NCBI RefSeq assembly: GCF_019693215.1
Contig: NZ_CP081183.1
Location: forward strand, 2,483,226 to 2,547,225
Direction: 5' to 3'
Length of the DNA stretch: 64,000 nt
Source of the DNA: Salinarchaeum sp. IM2453
Lineage (GTDB): Archaea > Halobacteriota > Halobacteria > Halobacteriales > Salinarchaeaceae
A model generated the notes under the pieces. The model was not told the DNA's origin. It ran no database searches and worked only from the letters and a program-made list of their open reading frames with translations. This document shows, piece by piece, positions 56,426 through 64,000 of this stretch (within the stretch, counting starts at the first letter, position 1; every line of letters begins with the position of its first letter). The position numbers and the translations under genes are program-made.

Positions 56426-56790
56426 TGACCTCCTCCCACGGTTGACCCCTTGGGATTCCTCTCGCGTGGGCAATCCAGCCCGGTGCTGGTTCTCACCGGA
56501 GGCAAAATTCCCCTTCGCGGGTACTCTGGTTTGTGCGTTCCGTTTCAGCCCTCACAAAGAGGGTCTGTTGGGGATCCGATCACGGCACGCCGCTTCGTGT
56601 TGTCGCGAAGCGTGCGTCCACCGTCGTGTTCTCTCAGGTGGGCACAGGCCGGGCCATCGGCCTCACCGCCGTTCCAGTCTGGTGTAGCAGTGGCAAATAC
56701 GGGGCAGGTCGCTTTTTAGTTGTAGCGGAGACACCAATCCAACTCCACGTTTCCCCCAACTTGCCTATTGTATTATATGTTCTCAGGTGA
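56426..56790 (-). repeat. IS200/IS605-like non-coding element, reverse orientation
   Basis: tgacctcctcccacg at 56426 is the reversed right-end motif seen at 25745 and 38516, with stem cccacg / cgtggg (56435-56440 and about 56464-56469). GC-rich non-coding DNA follows to about 56720. No transposase frame is present. It is probably a decayed palindrome-associated element. Confidence 0.45.
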
Positions 56791-58287
56791 GTAAAGGGGA
56801 AGGATTGCAGTCGACTGTACAGCAGTGGGTTGTTTCATCGTGTTGTCGCTCACACCCACCGCCAAAGCGGATGGGCTTCCGCTTGATACGTGTTAAGTGA
56901 AAGTCCGTACGTGGTACTACGTGACGAAGTCGTGTTAACATGTGCAATTGTGATCTCAGGAGCTGAACTAGTCGTGGATGATATTATTTGTCGACTTTAG
57001 CGCAGCAGAGACCAGCGATATTATTATCATACAGGTTCGGCTAAGTGCAGCACTAATCATGCTGATAAAAGCCGTCTTGGTTAATTGCTGCGAGATCAAC
57101 AAAGCTATCGGGCATCCAATAACTGAGTAGAACGGTTCAGCATCGGTATGATGTCACTGTACATTCTGGGCTTATGTCATCTTAGTTATCATAGTTGCTT
57201 GCTTTCTCAAGATATTATTCTGACTATTAGGAAGCCATCTACATAACACGGGATTATGAAATACATATGACGCTGTGAACCCAAACAGCCACAAGCGGCC
57301 AAGTGGCCTATGTATTGATCGGCCAAATAAGAATGCTTGCGCTGGTATGCAGCATACAAACCGCGTATGTTGCACAGTAGATCACGGCTAAAACTATTAC
57401 TTTCCTGTTCCTTCAGCTAATTCTGTCATTTGACCACCTGCTCCGAAACGCCATTTTGGTAGCATCGATGAATTCATCGGTTTCACCGGTCGAATTCCTG
57501 CTGTAAAAGATCTCTATCTCCGGTGAGCACAGATCTCAGAGGGCCCCAGTTATTTTTTGAGGGACGATTCGTCTTCGTACACTGCCTCGATCCAATTGTC
57601 CCAGTTACTATTGACCGATGCAGACCTATAAACCAAATTATATTTATTATGCAGCTTAACGTTATCAGAATCAGCTGGTATTGAGGCATGAGGAGCGAAG
57701 GTTCTGGTTTCACAAAGCATAGCTTGCCGGTAAGTCCTCTCTTTTATCGATCTCCTTAGGCGTCTTATTTTCAGAGAAAATATCGTAATGTCGCATGTCT
57801 TCGTAGGTAGTTGGTGCCTATTTCTCCCATCAGCTGTGTTGTCGAGGCTACCGTGTAATCTCCGTTTTGAGTGAAGAAACAGAGGCAGCGGTGATCTTGA
57901 TAGAAGCGTGGTTTTAGGATTCTTAAATACCGAACCAGATTTTTCTCTATCAATTTTCATTCCATAGACCGCTATTTCAATCAGATCACGGCTCACAGCT
58001 TTCGCTACCCTGCATAATGTCACCCTCTAACTTTGACACTCCCCTGTTCAATCACAAAAACGTATGAGGGCCAAACCAGCAGTATTCACCAGTATAGCAA
58101 TACCGACACTAGCTTAATATCAAAATATCGTTTGGTAATCGGTATTTGCTCTATCTCAATGTCTGTTATCGCCGCTTCAGGACTTGACTGATCTTTCAGT
58201 GTACGATCAGCTTGTTGCTCAGGCAGCACATATTAAAGATAGTTTGCGTAGAATACGACCGTAGCTTTGCACGTGCTGTGAGCACTC
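56791..58287. other. Long gap
   Basis: About 1.5 kb of AT-rich sequence without a gene I can support. Open frames at 57550-58023 (minus) and 57172-57375 (minus) have basic, Cys-rich, non-haloarchaeal products. A short minus-strand stretch ending at 57483 (RSVLTGDRDLLQQEF) resembles the tail of small haloarchaeal proteins and may be a remnant. The last 100 bases before 58288 probably hold the promoter of the surface operon. Confidence 0.4.
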
Positions 58288-59208
58288 ATGGACGACAGTA
58301 CAAGAAAAACAATCGCAACATTAGGAGGACTCTCGGCTATCGCTGGGGCAGCTGCGGGCACAGGCGCATTCTCTCGGACAGAAGCAACCCGTGGTGTTAA
58401 CGTTCAGGTTGCAGGCGACGCTGATGCGTATTTAGGATTAGAACCAGCTCCGGACAGCCCTAACTCAAGTTACGCTTCCATCGATGACGATGGGCACCTT
58501 CAAATCAAAATGTCGGAAGGAAATGATGACACAATCGGAGACGGGGTTAATCCGAACGCAATTACGAATTTTGAGTCGGTATTTCAGATCACTAACCAAG
58601 GCACTCAGAGGATTAACGTCTGGATTGAGCATGACTCCGAGTATGTTGATTTTGAGATCAACGGACAGGTGATTGAATCTCCTGAGGAGTCGGTTTCAGT
58701 TGATGTCGGGGAGTCAGAGATAGTGGATATCGTGGTAGACACTCGGGAAGAGCCGGTGCCATCCGACGGCGACATGCTGCTCGAGGAGATAGTCATCTAC
58801 GCGGATACCGATGCTGGAGCTGAGCCACCCGCGGTGGATGCAACACGGATCGTTAGCGATGATGAAGTTTCACAGGGCGACTCAACAACGGTGACGATCA
58901 CCGTTGATCTGGATACGGTTTCTGATGTGGATGTATTCGAACGGTTTGACCCTGACCTCGGAACAGCCTCGTTCGAGTCCGCCAGCGTTGAAGGATCGAT
59001 TGTTTCACCATCGTTCGTTGATCTGGACACGGGAGGAGGAGTCGTGCTGTTCGACGGAATCGGTACTGGCGAGTTAATAGTTGAGTATACGCTGCGGGTG
59101 GCATCGGACGCCGATACGGGAGAATATCAATTTGATCCGAACTCCATCGGCATCAATACGAGCGAACAACCAGTTGAAGGTGTGGATACAATTGAGGTAG
59201 TTACATGA
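58288..59208 (+). CDS. DUF1102-type exported protein with cohesin-like domain
   Basis: The N-terminus (KTIATLGGLSAIAGAAAGTG, then GAFSRTEATRGVNVQVAGDA) is the signal and motif shared with proteins A-D; here the signal has RK rather than twin Arg. A DUF1102-like beta domain runs to about 170, with QITNQGTQRINVWIEHD. From about 180 to 300 a second domain (DDEVSQGDSTTVTITVDLDT, VASDADTGEYQF) has the beta pattern of cohesin-like domains. It overlaps the next gene by 4 bases. Confidence 0.65.
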   Translation: MDDSTRKTIATLGGLSAIAGAAAGTGAFSRTEATRGVNVQVAGDADAYLGLEPAPDSPNSSYASIDDDGHLQIKMSEGNDDTIGDGVNPNAITNFESVFQITNQGTQRINVWIEHDSEYVDFEINGQVIESPEESVSVDVGESEIVDIVVDTREEPVPSDGDMLLEEIVIYADTDAGAEPPAVDATRIVSDDEVSQGDSTTVTITVDLDTVSDVDVFERFDPDLGTASFESASVEGSIVSPSFVDLDTGGGVVLFDGIGTGELIVEYTLRVASDADTGEYQFDPNSIGINTSEQPVEGVDTIEVVT

Positions 59209-62200
59209 GTAGGAAGGACTCCGACAAGCCAGTACACCAAAGATTGGTAAGTTTGTCTAGGAGAAAAGCCATTCAATTATCAGGAACGCTACCAATCGTC
59301 AAACTACCGTCAGTAGCGAGTGCCGACAAAGATGGTGATCTCGAACGCAAAGGCGAGAAGCGCAGCGGGAGTGATGTTGCCCCTTTGGACCTCTCATCAA
59401 ATGCCGCTAATGTAATTTCAACGGAAAAATTTGAAGAAAAAATTGAGGAGACAGCATTCAGAGGAGTCAACGAGCAATTAAAAATATTCTCGGAAGAACT
59501 TCAGGGATTCCCACATGAGGGAGATGAGTTTGTGGTAATAAGTAGCGGGGATGCAGGCGAAGCGTCGAATCATCCAGAATTCTTTGCAAGTACGTGGTGG
59601 GAGAATGATCGCCATATATCTGACTATTCGCCAGATGGATACGATGCTTTCTGTGTGGCGGAACTTGACGTCACTTTCCGTGTCCCAGAGGGCGCGGAGG
59701 GAATCGCGTTTGACTATAAATTTGGAACCGAGGAGAACCCAACGTTTCTTGGAAGTATATATCAAGATTTCTTCGAAGCGCTTCTGTACGAACCAGACGA
59801 TGTTACAAATATTGCACAGATTGACGGGAACCCGGTCACAGTCGATAGCGCTGCCGGAGTATCGAATGCGCCGAACGGTAGCTCTGTTGATCCTGAACCG
59901 CCGTTTCCAGAGCCGTCAGATGTCGCATACAACGCTGTTACCGAATTACAAACGGTAACACATGACATCTCGAACCACCAAGGTGAGACACTCACGCTCC
60001 GGTTTCGGATTGCCGACGCGAGTGATGGTTTGTACGACAGCGCCGTGTTTCTTGATAATCTCCGATTCACAGATGAAGTTGAGAGGGATTTGTTACCGCT
60101 TGAGCAGGAGCTTGAATCGTTCGAGTCAGCGTTCAAAGGTCTTCTTAATGGACATATGGAAGCTCAGGCTCACTATACAGCTTTATTGTACGAAGAGTTC
60201 AGATCTGACTATGCCGATCTGGTTACTGATTATTGGGGATACAAAGCTGGTGAAATTCCCGGGAATGAGCTTGATGAGGAGCCTCGTGATATCGCCGATG
60301 CAAGTCTCAACAGCTACAAAGATGAAAGTGATTACGAAATTACCGATGGACAAGCCATGGATTTCTATCGGTTCTATGATGAACTCTTTGATAATCTTGA
60401 AGATAAGGATGAAATAGAGGTCATCAAAGAGATCACATACCAACATTACGTTGGAGAATATCCTGGGCAAGAATATCCGTTCAGTTTTGATGAGGGAGAA
60501 AGATTTATTGATATTATGGAGGACGACTGGGAAATTGTGGGTGCAGCGGTCGATCAAATAATGTCTAATCACGATCCGACACAAAGTGAAATTCAATCCT
60601 TAGCCACAATTATTCAAGATCTAACTAATCGTCTCTCCGCAAGAAAACAGGAGCTTATTGAGGCAAAAGAACACGAGGCAGAGGCACTAATCTCAGCTGG
60701 CGATGAGGATGAACTTGAAGTCAGCGGGCAAGTCTTTGAAGATTCCACGGACCTCGCGGGTGATGAGGTTGGAGTTCAGATTGGGCCTGCGAAGTTCGCG
60801 CTTATAATTTTAGGTCTCGGGATTCTGGGAAAGGGAGCTGGATACTTAACAACTCGGTGTAGTGGAACCTTCGTACTGTCTCGTCATGACGCAGTTGAAC
60901 ATTCTACAGTATCAGTTTCACGTCCAGATAGGGCTTTCCTCAGTCAAGTTAATTCGGGCATAAATATGATAACCCACTTAAGCTCCTTTGCTGATGTGAT
61001 GGAAGAAGACGGACTTGAGACTGAATTCGCTGGATCTGTGTTTGTAGGGGGGTTCAAGAAGGGAAGCGTAACTGCTGGTAAGAGTCTTGTCATCGAAACT
61101 TTAGAACTATCTCTTCAATGGGCACTCGCTCAGGATGCTGATGCAGAAATCAGATTTGATAAACTTCCTGACGTGACGGAGAAGGCCGAGCTGGGTCTAT
61201 GGGATCGATTTATACATTGGGGGAAGAGTTTTTGGGACTGGTTCTGGCCATGGTACAGCTATAGCCGACCCGAGATAGGGGAAGCAGAAGGGAAAATTAC
61301 GATCGAGAACACCGGCAATACGATATTCACCCCCGTAATTGGTTCGGATTACAGACTTTTTGATGGGGAGAAAATAAGTGGTGCTGGATTTGCTGTGGAT
61401 TTTGATGGAGATAATAGTCCAATGTATACTGGCGATACTCGGTCATTTGATGTAACATATCAAGCACCCTTAGACGAAGGAATACGCGCAGGAGAAATCG
61501 ACATTGAAATCGGTATGAAACCTGAAGCTGATGCATGGGACCCACCAACTGATATTGGAGACTTCTTGCCGATTAGCCTTTGTGAGACTGACTATATTGA
61601 AACAGGAGATAGAGTGGTTGAATCATTTGGCGTTGGTAACAACACCTCGGTAGAGACTATTAATGAGAACGATCTTGCTGAAGGGGAAACCGACGAGTTT
61701 TCGTATATCCCAGAAGAGGACTCAGAATCGGTATTCTTAAGCCTCCACTATACAGATCACTATGCAGATTTCCTTCTAATCGATGAGGACGGCAATCGAA
61801 CGGGACGTGACGACGGCGAAACCGTGACAGAAATCCCCGATTCCATTTACTCCGGACGTGACACGGGTGAGCGCAATCGCGAGTGGATCTTACTCGAAGA
61901 CGTACACAATGAGGAATACACTGTTCGTGTGCATGCCCCCGTAGTTGGAACAGTACCCGGAAACAACGAAGGAGACGAGGGATCTGGAGAAGAAATCAAA
62001 GCTTCATCCCTTCAGATCGCCAGTAATTTGTCTAGCCTCTCAGTACCATACAAGATTACGTCGACGGCTGTTCCCACGCTGCCGCCATTCCTTGATATCT
62101 CCCCATCAAACATCACGTTCGACGAACCGGTGGCCCGCGGGGATTCACCTGAATTTGCTATTGTCCTCAGTGAAACGAACGAAGACACAGCTATCAATCA

Positions 62201-62591
62201 AGTAGAACTGGTTGCAGGCGATCTTGAACATGTTGATAATGAGCAGTCAATCTCGGGGGATCACATCAAGTTCGAGTCAACATCGGTGTCGCTTGATGCT
62301 GGGGAAAGAAAGACCGTCGAGACAACAATTAACATACCAAGGGACGCGTCTAGTGGCATGTATACCGGAAATATCGAGGTGACTGGGAGCGACGAAACGG
62401 CAGGAGGAGATTCCATGATAGAGTTAACTATTAACGTTCAATTAGCGGCTGAAGATTATGCCGATCCCGATGGAGTTATTCGGTTCAATGGGCTCCGTGA
62501 CGCAATCGCTGACTGGCGTAATGGTGTGATCACGAAAGCATTGTTGGAGGATGTCATTGATGCGTGGCGAACACGGCGGGAGATAGACTAA
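59205..62591 (+). CDS. Large adhesin-like exported protein with dockerin-like C-terminus
   Basis: The 1128-residue protein has a Tat-like start (SRRKAIQLSGTLPIVKLPSV). A choice-of-anchor-type beta domain spans about 80-295 (AFDYKFGTEENPTFLGSIYQ, DNLRF). A helical region (about 300-520) with coiled-coil character follows, then a hydrophobic segment near 525-550 (FALIILGLGILGKGAGYL). Two beta-sandwich regions occupy about 690-1080. The last 45 residues (YADPDGVIRFNGLRDAIADW, LLEDVIDAWRTRR) are a dockerin-like calcium segment. It is likely a surface adhesin bound to the cohesin-like partner encoded upstream. Confidence 0.65.
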   Translation: MSRKDSDKPVHQRLVSLSRRKAIQLSGTLPIVKLPSVASADKDGDLERKGEKRSGSDVAPLDLSSNAANVISTEKFEEKIEETAFRGVNEQLKIFSEELQGFPHEGDEFVVISSGDAGEASNHPEFFASTWWENDRHISDYSPDGYDAFCVAELDVTFRVPEGAEGIAFDYKFGTEENPTFLGSIYQDFFEALLYEPDDVTNIAQIDGNPVTVDSAAGVSNAPNGSSVDPEPPFPEPSDVAYNAVTELQTVTHDISNHQGETLTLRFRIADASDGLYDSAVFLDNLRFTDEVERDLLPLEQELESFESAFKGLLNGHMEAQAHYTALLYEEFRSDYADLVTDYWGYKAGEIPGNELDEEPRDIADASLNSYKDESDYEITDGQAMDFYRFYDELFDNLEDKDEIEVIKEITYQHYVGEYPGQEYPFSFDEGERFIDIMEDDWEIVGAAVDQIMSNHDPTQSEIQSLATIIQDLTNRLSARKQELIEAKEHEAEALISAGDEDELEVSGQVFEDSTDLAGDEVGVQIGPAKFALIILGLGILGKGAGYLTTRCSGTFVLSRHDAVEHSTVSVSRPDRAFLSQVNSGINMITHLSSFADVMEEDGLETEFAGSVFVGGFKKGSVTAGKSLVIETLELSLQWALAQDADAEIRFDKLPDVTEKAELGLWDRFIHWGKSFWDWFWPWYSYSRPEIGEAEGKITIENTGNTIFTPVIGSDYRLFDGEKISGAGFAVDFDGDNSPMYTGDTRSFDVTYQAPLDEGIRAGEIDIEIGMKPEADAWDPPTDIGDFLPISLCETDYIETGDRVVESFGVGNNTSVETINENDLAEGETDEFSYIPEEDSESVFLSLHYTDHYADFLLIDEDGNRTGRDDGETVTEIPDSIYSGRDTGERNREWILLEDVHNEEYTVRVHAPVVGTVPGNNEGDEGSGEEIKASSLQIASNLSSLSVPYKITSTAVPTLPPFLDISPSNITFDEPVARGDSPEFAIVLSETNEDTAINQVELVAGDLEHVDNEQSISGDHIKFESTSVSLDAGERKTVETTINIPRDASSGMYTGNIEVTGSDETAGGDSMIELTINVQLAAEDYADPDGVIRFNGLRDAIADWRNGVITKALLEDVIDAWRTRREID

Positions 62592-62621
62592 GCATCTGCT
62601 TCACATCTTCTATTTCGACAA

Positions 62622-62830
62622 TGCACATCGACGACTTAGGCAGCTACATTCGTGTTCTCGTCTTCGAGAATTACGGAGTCAAGACCTCTTGTGACAAGAC
62701 GAACCGTGCGAAGCTCGACGGTGTCGAAAAGATTCAAAGCTACCTCTTAGAACGATTTGACGACATTTCCACTGTTGAGCGTGTCGATAATCTGCTATTG
62801 ATCCCCTCATGCTCTGGAGACGTGAGTTAA
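62622..62830 (+). CDS. Short hypothetical reading frame
   Basis: A 69-residue frame beginning at ATG 62622, 30 bases after the adhesin stop: DDLGSYIRVLVFENYGVKTS and KIQSYLLERFDDISTVERVD. Composition is plausible for a haloarchaeal protein, but the end is abrupt and a palindromic element follows 120 bases later, so it may be the start of a truncated gene. I recognise no family. Confidence 0.35.
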
Positions 62831-62949
62831 CGAACCTAGTGATCAATAGTCCCACATCAGGGATCTCAAAGACAGTATCCACAACAAGATTTAGGCCCAC
62901 GTCTGACGTTCAGATACTTTCTATGATGCGACAGACGAACAGTCGCCGA

Positions 62950-63420
62950 AGTGAAGTACCACGGGCGCGGTGGTCCGTGGCTTCGCCGTGGTCTCTAGCG
63001 TGGAGCCAGCGAAACGACCGGTGGCGAATTTAATTCCGCCCGCGCTCGTCCCTGTGGGGACTCGCGTGGAACCGGTAACACCCAAACACACCGGGAGTGC
63101 CACCGCAACAGAGGTCGTCTGTTGCAGCCGTGGCGGGTGTGTCCGTGGGCGTCCGCCCCTTCACGAGGGCGCGACACAGGCCCGGCGTCGTTCGAAAATC
63201 TCTGATTTTCATGATCACGAAAGACGGAGTCTTTCGGACGACACCGCGTCTTACCCCGAAGTGGGTGCGCGGGTTTTGCGAGGCCGATAACGTGGGTTCC
63301 ATACTGTAGTAGGGCGTCCCGATACTTAAAAACAGGGACGCAGCCGAGCGGACGCGCTTCACCCCCGCCCACGGTGGGGCGGGGAACTCGCGCTGCTTTT
63401 CGTTTAGACAAGGAGAAGAC
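62950..63420. repeat. Palindrome-associated non-coding element
   Basis: tgaagtaccacgggcgcggt then ggtccgtggcttcgccgtgg opens a GC-rich non-coding block that shares the aatttaattcc motif with 26755-27190. Internal stems include cgaaaatc-tctg-attttc at about 63203-63222. The right side ends near ccccgcccacggtggggcgg (63363-63382). It has no transposase and is like a non-autonomous IS200/IS605 element. Confidence 0.5.
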
Positions 63421-63516
63421 GCGTGGACTTGACATGGAAATCCTCTCGAAGTTCGCTATATTCGAAGCAAAAAGGCTTGGAAACGACAAAATTACAGACT
63501 TCACGTCACGGCATCG

Positions 63517-63718
63517 ATGACCCTCAAACACACCGATTCTAAAGAGAAGACGGTCGCAGTAGAGATTCAGGCTATTGGCGATATAGTAGACAATGTAGAA
63601 ATCGACACGACCTTGCTGAGGAAGCACTTGAGCGCATGGTGTTCGGTAAGGCGATGGTTAACCTGACGTTGGAGGCTTTGGCCGGCATTACCCTAGTCGA
63701 CCTTGTAGGGTATAATTG
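63517..63718 (+). pseudogene. Frameshifted gene remnant
   Basis: ATG 63517 reads TLKHTDSKEKTVAVEIQAIG then VDNVEIDTTL, after which another frame continues as DDLAEEALERMVFGKAMVNL and LEALAGITLVDLVGYN to a stop near 63718. The two parts look like one protein interrupted by a one-base change near 63605. The family is unknown. Confidence 0.4.
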
Positions 63719-64000
63719 ATCACAAAGGCCAGTCATCCTCGACACCGAGGTGCCATTAACTTAAAACCCGTCTGAGATGATGGGTGTTCGAACTATATTA
63801 GGATAAACTTAAGCTTATTTATTAGTGAGCACAGCTATCGGCCGGTTGATTTATCCAAAGTAGCGGAAACCAGGCTTATTTGACTAATAAATACAAACTC
63901 TGTATCTTTGTACTGTTTACTCTGACAATCTCCATTTCAACACTTCGTAACTCCGGTATACCGAAATAAAATGGCTATGAAAGTTTTATAGCACGCTACA
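63719..64000. other. Intergenic, right edge
   Basis: About 280 AT-rich bases. I see no gene, no repeat and no RNA signature; the sequence may hold the promoter of a gene outside the window. Confidence 0.35.

Noticed and set aside
57550-58023. 157-residue minus-strand open frame
   Set aside because: Basic and Ser/Arg-rich composition, unlike haloarchaeal proteins, with no motif and no ribosome site; likely chance in AT-rich DNA.

Overview
The window looks like chromosomal DNA of a low-GC haloarchaeon. By eye the host genes sit below 50% GC. Proteins are acidic, several exported proteins carry twin-arginine (Tat) signals, and haloarchaeal families are common (HTH_10 bacterio-opsin-activator regulators, DUF4013, DUF5305, DUF1102-like exported proteins). 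The many IS200/IS605-like palindromes resemble the palindrome-associated transposable elements described in Haloquadratum, so that genus or a relative is my best guess; this is an inference, not a search result.

Layout. 1-3369: distal part of an Mrp-type Na+/H+ antiporter operon, minus strand. 3581-7378: a tight three-gene operon of a glutamine-synthetase-like ligase, a cysteine-hydrolase-like protein and an M20 peptidase. 7789-21793: mostly housekeeping genes: a proteasome-like Ntn hydrolase with a possible serine nucleophile, two ABC exporters, an SDR dehydrogenase, an HTH_10 regulator, a sodium:solute symporter with a small membrane partner, an acyl-CoA synthetase, a zinc-ribbon membrane protein, a Tat lipoprotein and an FAD oxidoreductase. 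21994-22418: a short bicistron with an S14-type ribosomal protein gene.

23125-38484 is a nickel and urea region: a NikR-like regulator, a divergent NicO-type nickel transporter gene broken by insertion elements, a complete urtABCDE urea transporter, and a complete urease operon ureBCAGDEF. An acetamidase/formamidase-like pseudogene lies further on (45.3-46.6 kb), so nitrogen acquisition from amides is a theme.

38690-49596: a DUF7344-like regulator, an S26 signal-peptidase-like gene split by an IS630-type element, a DUF5305 protein, an IS66 element with a perfect 8-bp target duplication, and four exported DUF1102-like paralogues. A fifth paralogue (58288) carries a cohesin-like domain and is followed by a 1128-residue adhesin-like protein ending in a dockerin-like segment. 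Together these look like a surface-fibre or adhesion system.

49990-56800 and 62900-64000 are accessory DNA: three elements bounded by the same terminal inverted repeats but without a transposase, an AbrB-PIN toxin-antitoxin pair, an integrase fragment, transposase remnants and IS200/IS605-like palindromes. No rRNA or tRNA gene and no CRISPR array was seen.
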